A stretch of DNA of 6,053 bases from an uncultured Clostridia bacterium (lineage in GTDB: Bacteria; Bacillota; Clostridia; Oscillospirales; Acutalibacteraceae): the NCBI GenBank assembly GCA_947165115.1, contig CAMUZD010000112.1, positions 1-6,053 of the forward strand. Direction: 5' to 3'. How positions within the stretch are numbered: position 1 is the first letter of the stretch; each line of letters starts with the position of its first letter. Of the stretch, positions 1-6,053 are shown piece after piece. A program made the translations under genes and the position numbers. A model generated the notes under the pieces. The model ran no database searches. It was not told where the DNA came from and was given only the letters and a program-made list of their open reading frames with translations.

Positions 1-1109
1 AGGTCCCTTCGACTCCTCAGAAATCTGCCGCCAAAAAGAAAAGGAGACGTCGCAGCGCTGTTTCTATTTTCTTTGCAGTGCTGATTATACTGACATCCGG
101 ACTTTCGGCGTTCGCTCTCTCGTGCCTCAATGATGTTCTCGCTTTCGGAAGAAGCGATGACAGCGTCAGCGTGACGATTCCTATCGATGCTGATACGGAT
201 CAGATTATAGATATTCTCTCCGATGCGGGTCTGGTGAAACAGAAGCAGTTCTGCAAATTATATTGCAATCTGATAAATAAGTTGCTGCATAAGAGCACTG
301 AATATAAAAGCGGCGTATATGATGTCGATAAGAATCTCGGCGTTGAGGGTTATCTAACGAGATTCCGCGATGTCCAGACGGGTAAGGATACCGTCATGGT
401 TTCTATCCCCGAAGGCTGGACAATATATCAGATTGCAGAGCGCCTCGATAAATTCGGAGTATGTAAAAAGAATAAATTCCTGACTTCTGTTTCAGGTGCG
501 CTTTATGAATATGACTTTCTCAAAGACATAGATGCCGATGCGGGCAGGACCTTCAAGCTCGAAGGATACCTCTATCCCAACACCTATGAATTCTATGTTG
601 ACAGCGACGCCAACAGCGTTATCCGCAAATTCCTAGATGAATTTGAAACTGAATGGACCGATGAATATCAGAAGAAGGCCGATGAGCTCGGATACACAAA
701 GGATGAGATTCTTATCATAGCTTCTATAATTCAGCGCGAAGCGGCGAATTCATCTCAGATGGCTGATATCTCTTCTGTTATTCATAACCGTCTGAGAAGA
801 AGCGCATCATGGCCGACTCTCAACTGCGACTCCACCAGCACCTATATCACCAAATATATTAAACCGGAAGTAACCAATACCCAGGCTGTGCTTTACGCTT
901 CCAAATACGATACTTATTCAATTCAGGGGCTGCCGCCCGGACCTATCTGCAATCCCGGCGAGGATGCGATAAAAGCTGCGCTCAATCCCAATGCGACAAA
1001 TTATTATTTCTTCCGCCATGATAAGAACGGCAAGATTTATCTCGCCACTACTCAGGCGGAGCATGATGCGAATGCAAATATCGTTCTGCGTGTAAACAAT
1101 AGCAGATAA
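1..1109 (+). CDS. mltG: Endolytic transglycosylase MltG (YceG family), 3' part, 5' end outside window
   Basis: MltG is a membrane-anchored lytic transglycosylase that cuts nascent peptidoglycan strands near the membrane and is thought to set glycan length. The frame is open from the first complete codon (nt 3), giving 368 visible residues, so the start lies upstream. Seen in order: a basic cytoplasmic stretch KKKRRRR (visible residues 11-17), one transmembrane helix (about 19-42), two LysM-like YceG segments (around VTIPIDADTDQII and VSIPEGWTIYQIAERL), the motif LEGYLYPNTYEF, then the catalytic block ASIIQREA, whose Glu (codon 738-740) aligns with the catalytic Glu of E. coli MltG. The family C-terminus follows: NRLR, GLPPGPICNPG, YYFFRHDKNGK. 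The GTG at 78 lies inside the membrane helix and would remove the basic anchor flank, so I reject it as a start. The gene is followed 16 nt later by the U32 gene, an association similar to B. subtilis yrrL with yrrN/yrrO. Confidence 0.95.
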   Translation, partial: VPSTPQKSAAKKKRRRRSAVSIFFAVLIILTSGLSAFALSCLNDVLAFGRSDDSVSVTIPIDADTDQIIDILSDAGLVKQKQFCKLYCNLINKLLHKSTEYKSGVYDVDKNLGVEGYLTRFRDVQTGKDTVMVSIPEGWTIYQIAERLDKFGVCKKNKFLTSVSGALYEYDFLKDIDADAGRTFKLEGYLYPNTYEFYVDSDANSVIRKFLDEFETEWTDEYQKKADELGYTKDEILIIASIIQREAANSSQMADISSVIHNRLRRSASWPTLNCDSTSTYITKYIKPEVTNTQAVLYASKYDTYSIQGLPPGPICNPGEDAIKAALNPNATNYYFFRHDKNGKIYLATTQAEHDANANIVLRVNNSR

Positions 1110-1111
1110 CC

Positions 1112-1118
1112 GAAAGGA
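1112..1118 (+). promoter_or_regulatory. Ribosome binding site of the U32 gene
   Basis: GAAAGGA lies in the 16-nt gap after the mltG stop, 7 nt before ATG 1126. It supports that ATG as the start and suggests co-translation from an mltG transcript, since the gap is too short for a promoter. Confidence 0.7.
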
Positions 1119-1125
1119 TTTCAAT

Positions 1126-1767
1126 ATGATTTATCCGCTTCCCGAGCTGCTCGCTCCCGTTGGAGATGAGGAACGTCTGCGCTCTGCAATTGAATACGGT
1201 GCCGATGCCGTTTATCTCGGGGCGGATAAATTCGGAATGCGCACTGCCGCCGCGAGCTTCGGCGGAGATGCTCTGAAGAGCGCCTGCGATTATGCTCACA
1301 CTCGCGGAGTGAAAGTATATCTCACCTGCAATATCCTGCCGAGAAACAAAGATATCGACGATCTGCCTGCTTTTCTTGAATATGTAAAAGACAGCGGCGT
1401 TGACGCACTGATAGTGACCGATATCGGAGTTATGCAGGCTGCAAAGAGAATCGTTCCCGATATCGATATTCATATTTCCACCCAGGCGGGCATCACCAAT
1501 TATGCTTCTGCGACTGCCATGTATGAAATGGGAGCGAAAAGAGTAGTTCTCGCGAGAGAGCTTTCGCTTGATGAAATTGCTTCGTTCACGGAGCAATGTG
1601 CGTCTCCTTCAGCGGCAGATGTTTGCTATCCAATTATCTTACCGGCAGGGATTCAAACGCGGGAGACTGCGCTCAGCCCTGCAGATGGAATTATTCGCTT
1701 GTTGAGGAGAAACGTCCCGGCCAATACTATCCCGTTGAGCAGGATTCAACAGGCACATACATTATGA
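1126..1767 (+). CDS. N-terminal fragment of the broken U32 gene
   Basis: This is the open frame a ribosome starting at the normal U32 start would read. ATG 1126 is preceded by GAAAGGA at 1112-1118 with 7 nt spacing, and the protein opens with the family N-terminus PELLAPVGDEERL. Recognisable family motifs are GADAVYLG (residues 25-32), CNILPRN (about 68-74), HISTQAGITN (116-125) and LARELSLDEI (142-151). After residue 151 the frame is wrong: the last 62 residues (from AlaSerPheThr on, nt 1579 to the TGA at 1765-1767) are read out of phase over the cysteine region and have no family character. The product would be half of a TIM-barrel-like domain with a nonsense tail and is unlikely to fold or function. 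Confidence 0.7.
   Translation: MIYPLPELLAPVGDEERLRSAIEYGADAVYLGADKFGMRTAAASFGGDALKSACDYAHTRGVKVYLTCNILPRNKDIDDLPAFLEYVKDSGVDALIVTDIGVMQAAKRIVPDIDIHISTQAGITNYASATAMYEMGAKRVVLARELSLDEIASFTEQCASPSAADVCYPIILPAGIQTRETALSPADGIIRLLRRNVPANTIPLSRIQQAHTL
1576..1583 (+). other. Deletion/frameshift seam in the U32 gene
   Basis: The codon ATT (Ile151, 1576-1578) is the last one clearly in the upstream frame, and TTC at 1581-1583 (Phe of FVHGA) is the first clearly in the downstream frame; the two bases GC lie between. The expected linker is about 14 codons (42 nt), so about 40 nt are missing, which is not a multiple of three. Family-like sequence reaches the seam from both sides with no random filler. 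This points to one clean deletion rather than a point indel or a programmed slippage site. No slippery heptamer is visible here. Confidence 0.75.
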
Positions 1768-2321
1768 ATTCCCGCGATATATGTATGATTGACCATATTG
1801 CCGAATTATATTATGCCGGTATTAACAGCTTCAAGATTGAGGGCAGAGCCAAATCCGCTTATTATACCGCTGTTGCTGTTAACGCCTACCGCAGCGCTCT
1901 TGACGTATTTGAAAAGAGCGGATTTGATAAGGATTTCAGAACTCCCGAATGGATATCACAGGAAGTGTTCAGAGCCAGCAACAGAGAATATTGCACCGGC
2001 TTCTATTTCACTTCTCCGCTCGACGATGCTCAGATTTATTACAAGGGCGGATATGTCCGTGCCTGGGATGTCGCTGCGGTTTCTGCCGGCTGTAAAGACG
2101 GAGTATTATACGGAGTTCAGCGCAACCGTTTCTTCGAGGGTGATGATCTCGAAGTTATGACTCCCGGCAGAGAGCCTTTTACCGTTAAGGTGAAGAATCT
2201 GAAAAATGAAGAAGGGGAGAGCATTGACAATGCTCCTCACCCGATGATGAAGTTTACTTTTGATTGTGATGAAAATGTGCCGGAGGGTGCATATCTCAGA
2301 AAAGAAAGAGAAAAGGATTAA
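1596..2321 (+). CDS. C-terminal fragment of the broken U32 gene
   Basis: This is the second half of the U32 gene, open in its own frame from a TGA at 1572-1574 to the TAA at 2319-2321. Family homology actually begins upstream of ATG 1596, at FVHGA (from nt 1581), so this ATG is an internal methionine of the ancestral protein, not a native start. GGAG at 1590-1593 is only 2 nt from the ATG, too close to serve well as a ribosome site. Numbered from this ATG, Cys2, Cys9, Cys25 and Cys29 form the conserved cluster, followed by CRWNYSLVEEKRPG, GTYIMNSRDICMI (about 53-65) and FKIEGRAKS (79-87). The C-terminal small domain contains EVMTPGREPFTVKV and ends KEREKD. If made alone it would lack the N-terminal half of the catalytic barrel. 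Confidence 0.65.
   Translation: MCVSFSGRCLLSNYLTGRDSNAGDCAQPCRWNYSLVEEKRPGQYYPVEQDSTGTYIMNSRDICMIDHIAELYYAGINSFKIEGRAKSAYYTAVAVNAYRSALDVFEKSGFDKDFRTPEWISQEVFRASNREYCTGFYFTSPLDDAQIYYKGGYVRAWDVAAVSAGCKDGVLYGVQRNRFFEGDDLEVMTPGREPFTVKVKNLKNEEGESIDNAPHPMMKFTFDCDENVPEGAYLRKEREKD
2311..2317 (+). promoter_or_regulatory. Ribosome binding site of lon, inside the 3' end of the U32 gene
   Basis: AAAAGGA sits 6 nt before ATG 2324 and overlaps the last codons of the U32 reading frame, whose TAA (2319-2321) ends 2 nt before the lon start. The layout suggests translational coupling in the intact ancestor; the frameshift upstream could weaken it. Confidence 0.7.
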
Positions 2322-2323
2322 CC

Positions 2324-4666
2324 ATGGAAAGAAAACCCGAAAGAATGATATTGCCTGCAATAGCGCTCAGGGGACTTGTCATTTTCCCGGAGCAGTTGCT
2401 GCATTTCGATATAGGCAGGGATAAATCCACTGCCGCGATAAGACACGCTCTCGATACTGACAGAACCGTCTTTTTCGTAACCCAGAAAACCTTATCCGAG
2501 GATTATCCGTCCTCATCCGATTTATTCAAAATCGGCGTTATCGCGAGAGTGGAGCAGGTGCTCCGTGTTCCCGGCAAGAAGGAATTGATTCATGTTTCAG
2601 TGCAGGGGCTCACAAGAGCGAGGATGAATAAGCTTGATACCTCAGGTGAATATCTCGTAGCCGACGTTTCTCCTGTTGCAACTGTTTCTCTCAAGAGAAC
2701 TGAAGGCGCCTATGCTACTGCTCTTGTCAGAGAGGCGAAGGATGAATTTGCCGCCTATGCCGAGGTTTCGCCGAGAATGCCCGATGATATATATTCAACC
2801 GTTATGGAGATGCGGGATCCCGGTGAGCTTGCCGATTACATTGCCGGCAACATTATGATTGAATTTGAAGACAGGCAGAAGATGCTCGAAAATCTCGATC
2901 CGCTCGATCGCCTGCTTGATATGAATGTTTTGCTTGCCCGTGAAACATATCTTCTCTCTCTCGAAAGCGAAATATCCGAGAAGGTTCAGGAAAAGATGGA
3001 CCGCAATCAGAGAGAATACTATCTGCAGGAGCAGATTAAAACCATAAATGAAGAGCTCAACGGTGAAGCCGCTGATGAAGATATTGTTAAATATAAAGAG
3101 AAAATCAAGGCTCTCAAAGCAAATGACGAGGTTAAGGAGAAACTCCTCAAGGAGTGCGTTAGGCTCGAAAAAATGTCCTCAACCTCTCCCGATGCAATGG
3201 TTTCAAGAACATATATTGAAACCTGTCTCGAACTTCCCTGGGGCATTTATTCTGATGAAATAACCGATATCGAAAAATCAAGAAAGATTCTTGAAAAAGA
3301 TCACTATGGTCTTGATAAGGTCAAACGCCGTATTCTTGAATACTTAGCCGTTTCTTCCATCGCTCCCGATATAAAAGGGCAGATAATCTGCCTTGCAGGG
3401 CCTCCTGGGGTCGGAAAAACTTCGGTAGCCAAATCGGTAGCGAGAGCAACCGGCAGGGAGTATGTCAGAATTGCTTTGGGCGGCGTTAAGGATGAGGCCG
3501 AAATCAGAGGACACAGGCGTACATATATCGGCTCGATGCCCGGCAGAATAATTGACGCTCTGCGTAAGGCGAAGACAAGCAATCCTGTAATTCTTCTCGA
3601 TGAGGTCGATAAACTTTCTGCCGATTATAAGGGTGATCCTACAAGTGCTCTGCTTGAGGTGCTCGATCCTGAGCAGAATTTTGAATTCAACGATCATTAT
3701 ATTGATCTGCCATATGATTTGAGCAAAGTTCTGTTTATAACTACAGCGAATGTTCGCTCAAATATTCCCGAGCCCCTTCAGGACAGAATGGAAATCATTG
3801 AGATAGACAGCTATACATATGAAGAAAAATACAATATTGCAAAGAAACATCTCATTCCAAAGCAGCTAAAACGTCACGGACTCACTCCTTCGATGCTACG
3901 CATTACCGACAAGGCGCTTAAACTGATAATTGACGGTTATACAAAAGAAGCAGGTGTCAGACTGCTTGAACAGAAGATTGCCGCTATCTGCCGTAAATGC
4001 GCGGCGGAGATAGTTGAAGGTAAGGCATCAAAAATTTCGGTGAAGCATGAAGATATCGAAAAATATCTCGGTTCCCGAAAGTATAAGAATGAAGATTATA
4101 AGCACGGCGACGAGGTCGGCATAGTAAACGGGCTTGCCTGGACCAGTGTAGGCGGAGAAATGCTCGAAATCGAATCTGCCGTTCTTGACGGAAGCGGTAA
4201 GCTTGAGCTTACAGGCTCTCTCGGAGATGTGATGAGAGAGAGCGCAAGGACTGCGGTCAGCTTTATCCGCTCAAAGGCGGATGAACTGAACATCAATAAA
4301 GATTTTTATAAGAATAACGATATTCATATTCATGTTCCCGACGGAGCCACTCCCAAGGACGGACCGAGCGCAGGAGTCACTATTGCCACTTCGCTCGTTT
4401 CGGCACTTACGGGTAAGAAAGTCAGAAGCGATATCGCCATGACCGGCGAAATTACCCTGCGGGGAAGAGTCCTTCCGATTGGCGGTCTTAAAGAAAAATC
4501 AATGGCGGCTTACAGAGCGGGAATTAAAACAGTGATAATCCCTTATGAAAATGTTTCAGATCTCGATGATGTTGACAGCAAGGTTAAAGAAAAAGTAACA
4601 TTCAAGCCTGTTAAAACGGTTGATCAGGTGTGGAGTGAAGCGGTCATCGGATTCGTCAGCAGGTGA
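2324..4666 (+). CDS. lon: ATP-dependent Lon protease (LonA type)
   Basis: Lon is a cytoplasmic homohexameric AAA+ serine protease that degrades misfolded and selected regulatory proteins. The 780-residue product is close to E. coli Lon (784). Domains: N-terminal substrate-binding domain from LPAIALRGLVIFPEQ (10-24) to about 205; a helical, coiled-coil-like linker including YYLQEQIKTINEELN; an AAA+ module with Walker A GPPGVGKT (359-366, Lys365) and Walker B VILLDEVDK with Asp426/Glu427; the arginine-bearing PEPLQDRMEII and the sensor-2-like GVRLLEQ; then a protease domain starting near GLAWTSVGGEMLEIE. The catalytic dyad is Ser682 in PKDGPSAG and, by the 43-residue spacing known in E. coli (S679/K722), Lys725 in GGLKEK. 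All key residues are present, so it should be active. It starts 2 nt after the U32 stop and its end touches ysxC, the same lon-ysxC order as in B. subtilis. No heat-shock operator is visible upstream in the window. Confidence 0.98.
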   Translation: MERKPERMILPAIALRGLVIFPEQLLHFDIGRDKSTAAIRHALDTDRTVFFVTQKTLSEDYPSSSDLFKIGVIARVEQVLRVPGKKELIHVSVQGLTRARMNKLDTSGEYLVADVSPVATVSLKRTEGAYATALVREAKDEFAAYAEVSPRMPDDIYSTVMEMRDPGELADYIAGNIMIEFEDRQKMLENLDPLDRLLDMNVLLARETYLLSLESEISEKVQEKMDRNQREYYLQEQIKTINEELNGEAADEDIVKYKEKIKALKANDEVKEKLLKECVRLEKMSSTSPDAMVSRTYIETCLELPWGIYSDEITDIEKSRKILEKDHYGLDKVKRRILEYLAVSSIAPDIKGQIICLAGPPGVGKTSVAKSVARATGREYVRIALGGVKDEAEIRGHRRTYIGSMPGRIIDALRKAKTSNPVILLDEVDKLSADYKGDPTSALLEVLDPEQNFEFNDHYIDLPYDLSKVLFITTANVRSNIPEPLQDRMEIIEIDSYTYEEKYNIAKKHLIPKQLKRHGLTPSMLRITDKALKLIIDGYTKEAGVRLLEQKIAAICRKCAAEIVEGKASKISVKHEDIEKYLGSRKYKNEDYKHGDEVGIVNGLAWTSVGGEMLEIESAVLDGSGKLELTGSLGDVMRESARTAVSFIRSKADELNINKDFYKNNDIHIHVPDGATPKDGPSAGVTIATSLVSALTGKKVRSDIAMTGEITLRGRVLPIGGLKEKSMAAYRAGIKTVIIPYENVSDLDDVDSKVKEKVTFKPVKTVDQVWSEAVIGFVSR
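4661..4666 (+). promoter_or_regulatory. Ribosome binding site of ysxC, overlapping the lon stop
   Basis: AGGTGA contains the lon TGA (4664-4666) and lies 5 nt before ATG 4672. It decides the ysxC start: the alternative GTG at 4663 has no purine-rich site at a proper distance. Terminating lon ribosomes would sit directly on this site, implying coupled translation. Confidence 0.65.
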
Positions 4667-4671
4667 GCGGT

Positions 4672-5256
4672 ATGAGATTTGATATTGTAGAATTCACAGC
4701 CGCTTACGGTACTTCTTCTCAGCTCCCGCCGAGTGATTTACCGGAAATTGTATTTTCGGGTAAATCCAATGTAGGAAAATCTTCACTGATTAACAAACTG
4801 TTTAATCGCAAAAATCTTGCGCGGGTCAGTTCTACTCCGGGTAAGACAATAACCGTGAATTTCTTTAAAGGCGACGGCGTATATTTTGCCGACCTGCCCG
4901 GTTACGGCTATGCGAAACGAAACAGAAGTGAAAAAGAGCGCTGGGCTGAGCTTATGGAAGGTTACTTCCGCTCCGGCAGAAGCATTGCTCTTGTAATTCA
5001 GCTTCTTGATATGCGGCATAAACCCTCTGAGGATGATATGACAATGCTGAGATTTCTCAGAGAGTCGGAAACTCCGTTTGTGATTGCCCTCACCAAATCA
5101 GATAAGCTCAATAAGAGCGAGACCGAAAAGCGACGCTCCGAAATTGAAAGTGAACTTTCATCATTTGCCGATATTCCAATGGTGGAATTTTCATCGGTCA
5201 CAGGATCCGGCGTCGAAGAATTAAGATCGTTAATTATTAACTCAACAGAGGTGTAA
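4672..5256 (+). CDS. ysxC: Ribosome biogenesis GTP-binding protein YsxC/EngB (YihA)
   Basis: YsxC is an essential TRAFAC-class GTPase needed for late assembly of the 50S ribosomal subunit. The 194-residue product from ATG 4672 matches B. subtilis YsxC (about 195). All nucleotide-binding motifs are visible: G1 GKSNVGKS (30-37), the switch I region with SSTPGKT (53-59), G3 DLPGYG (74-79), G4 TKSD (141-144) and G5 around FSSVTG (173-178). The family signatures NRKNLARVSSTPGKT and DMRHKPSEDD are also present. I prefer ATG 4672 over GTG 4663 (three residues longer, overlapping the lon stop by 4 nt) because of the AGGTGA at 4661-4666. It is tightly linked downstream of lon and 4 nt upstream of lysA. 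Nothing appears degraded. Confidence 0.96.
   Translation: MRFDIVEFTAAYGTSSQLPPSDLPEIVFSGKSNVGKSSLINKLFNRKNLARVSSTPGKTITVNFFKGDGVYFADLPGYGYAKRNRSEKERWAELMEGYFRSGRSIALVIQLLDMRHKPSEDDMTMLRFLRESETPFVIALTKSDKLNKSETEKRRSEIESELSSFADIPMVEFSSVTGSGVEELRSLIINSTEV
5247..5253 (+). promoter_or_regulatory. Ribosome binding site of lysA, inside the 3' end of ysxC
   Basis: AGAGGTG lies 7 nt before ATG 5261 and overlaps the last codons of ysxC. It supports the lysA start. With only 4 nt between the genes there is no leader RNA, so a lysine (L-box) riboswitch cannot sit directly before lysA. Confidence 0.7.
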
Positions 5257-5260
5257 AATT

Positions 5261-6053
5261 ATGTATGTATCAGATTGTATTTCGGTAAATGAACGCGGCC
5301 ATCTCACTATAGGCAGCTATGACACGGTTGAACTCGTCAAGCAGTTTGGCACTCCGCTCTATGCTTATGACGAGAATGAAATCCGCAAGAATCTCAGGGA
5401 ATTCAAAAAGTCAATTGATGACGAATACGGCGGAAACGGTCTTGTTGTATATGCTTCAAAGGCATTCTGCTGCAAGGAGATGGCAAGAATAGTCGCGGAT
5501 GAAAAATGCGGATTTGACGTTGTTTCGGGCGGCGAACTCTATACTGCTCTTTCCGTTGATTTCCCGATGGAGAATATCGTTTTCCACGGAAACAACAAGA
5601 CTTATGACGAGCTTGTAATGGCTGTGGAAAACAATGTCGGCAGGATTATTGTTGACAATCTCACAGAACTTCATACTCTCAACGATATTGCCGCTGCCAG
5701 AGATAAAAAGGTCGGCATAATGCTCAGAATCAAGCCCGGTATTGATGCTCACACGCATTCCTTTGTTAAGACCGGTCAGATAGATTCAAAATTCGGATTT
5801 GCTCTTGAAACCGGTGAAGCGCTTGAAAGTATTAAGGAAGCGCTCAGTATGAGCCACATTAATCTGCGCGGCCTTCATTGCCATATCGGTTCGCAGATTT
5901 TTGACCTTGACCCGTTTGAGCTTGCTGCAAATGTTATGCTCGATCTGTTCAAGCAGGTTAAGGATGAGACCGGCGTTGAGCTTGAAGAGCTCAACCTCGG
6001 CGGCGGATTCGGTATAAAGTATCTCAAGAGCGACAGACCCAGGGCATACAGTG
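5261..6053 (+). CDS. lysA: Diaminopimelate decarboxylase LysA, 5' part, 3' end outside window
   Basis: LysA is a cytoplasmic PLP enzyme that decarboxylates meso-diaminopimelate to L-lysine, the last step of lysine synthesis, drawing on a peptidoglycan precursor. The window holds 264 codons of a family usually near 420, with no stop before the edge. It is a fold-type III (alanine-racemase-like barrel) decarboxylase: YASKAF with the PLP-binding Lys67, CGFDVVSGGEL (83-93), FHGNNKT (108-114), MLRIKPGIDAHTH (154-166), KFGF (177-180), GLHCHIGSQI (204-213) and the glycine-rich phosphate-binding loop GGGFG (247-251). The FHGNNK and HCHIGSQI motifs favour LysA over ornithine/arginine decarboxylases or carboxynorspermidine decarboxylase, though specificity residues beyond the edge are not visible. 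ATG 5261 has a good Shine-Dalgarno site. It follows ysxC by 4 nt and is probably co-transcribed with it. Confidence 0.95.
   Translation, partial: MYVSDCISVNERGHLTIGSYDTVELVKQFGTPLYAYDENEIRKNLREFKKSIDDEYGGNGLVVYASKAFCCKEMARIVADEKCGFDVVSGGELYTALSVDFPMENIVFHGNNKTYDELVMAVENNVGRIIVDNLTELHTLNDIAAARDKKVGIMLRIKPGIDAHTHSFVKTGQIDSKFGFALETGEALESIKEALSMSHINLRGLHCHIGSQIFDLDPFELAANVMLDLFKQVKDETGVELEELNLGGGFGIKYLKSDRPRAYS

Larger units (their letters stand above)
1126..2321 (+). pseudogene. U32-family protein (TrhP/YrrO-like, formerly 'peptidase U32'), broken by internal deletion and frameshift
   Basis: Intact relatives of this type are about 410-420 residues long and act in RNA hydroxylation (TrhP for tRNA U34, RlhA for 23S rRNA); the old peptidase label is doubtful. 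The first 151 residues (1126-1578) are in one frame and about 246 residues (1581-2318) in another. The first part ends in LARELSLDEI and the second begins FVHGAMCVSFSGRC. In E. coli RlhA (YegQ), recalled from memory, these two motifs are joined by about 14 residues; here only 2 nt separate them. This implies loss of about 40 nt, and restoring it gives roughly 411 residues. The second part keeps the cysteine pattern C-x6-C-x15-C-x3-C, resembling the iron-sulfur ligands described for U32 proteins such as UbiU, and FKIEGRAKSAYY. The TrhP assignment is inferred from length and the mltG neighbour. No other disruption is visible, so the lesion is recent or is a sequence error. Confidence 0.85.

Noticed and set aside
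78..80. GTG at 78 as the mltG start
   Set aside because: The frame is open upstream to the window edge and encodes the basic KKKRRRR flank and the first part of the membrane helix; GTG 78 falls within that helix and has no ribosome site.
1048..1596. 182-codon open frame on the minus strand
   Set aside because: Antisense to the well-supported mltG end and U32 gene; its translation has no recognisable family motif, and it is explained by codon bias of the genes opposite.
1570..1600. Programmed ribosomal frameshift in the U32 gene
   Set aside because: No slippery heptamer is present, and slippage could not restore the 13 to 14 missing residues.
1789..2160. 123-codon plus-strand open frame inside the U32 downstream half
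   Set aside because: It overlaps the frame with clear U32 homology and has no motif of its own.
3135..3154. Small inverted repeat AGGAG-AAA-CTCCT followed by AAGGAG inside lon, as an internal ribosome site or hairpin
   Set aside because: Five-base stem only, in lysine/glutamate-rich coding sequence; no in-frame start at proper spacing follows it, so chance is the simpler explanation.
3304..3697. Two minus-strand open frames opposite the lon AAA+ region
   Set aside because: They lie over the conserved Walker A/B region of lon, whose reading frame is beyond doubt; no independent coding signal.
5229..5241. Palindrome GTTAATTATTAAC near the ysxC end, as an operator or terminator
   Set aside because: AT-rich 6-bp arms within coding sequence, no T-run after it, and a single copy; not enough to call a site.

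Overview
The window is an ordinary-looking stretch of bacterial chromosome carrying five genes on the + strand, packed almost end to end. In order they are the 3' part of mltG (endolytic murein transglycosylase), a U32-family gene broken in the middle, a complete lon (ATP-dependent protease), a complete ysxC/engB (ribosome-assembly GTPase) and the 5' part of lysA (diaminopimelate decarboxylase). The intergenic gaps are 16 nt and 2 nt, then the lon stop touches the ysxC start region, then 4 nt. There is no room for a separate promoter, terminator or riboswitch between any two genes. I see no RNA gene, mobile element, CRISPR array or convincing repeat.

The organism is most likely a Bacillota (Firmicutes) member, probably of the Clostridia. 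The reasons are Shine-Dalgarno sites of the AAAGGA/AGGTG type, base composition of middling GC, and gene orders recalled from Bacillus subtilis: mltG (yrrL) lies a little upstream of U32 genes (yrrN/yrrO, tRNA hydroxylation), and lon lies directly before ysxC. Joining these two pairs to each other and to lysA is the local arrangement here. An Oscillospirales-like gut Clostridia member is a guess from general character, not a demonstrated assignment.

Region by region: 1-1109 mltG C-terminal part; 1126-2321 U32 gene with about 40 nt missing at about 1578-1581, which shifts the frame; 2324-4666 lon; 4672-5256 ysxC; 5261-6053 lysA, running off the window. The genes do not form one pathway. They are housekeeping functions (cell-wall termination, tRNA or other RNA modification, protein quality control, 50S assembly, lysine/cell-wall precursor synthesis) that probably share a transcript.

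I did not find a new biological system. The one real anomaly is the U32 lesion: both flanks match the family right up to the seam, but 13 to 14 residues that normally lie between them are absent and the frame changes. It is either a recent pseudogene or a sequence/assembly error.
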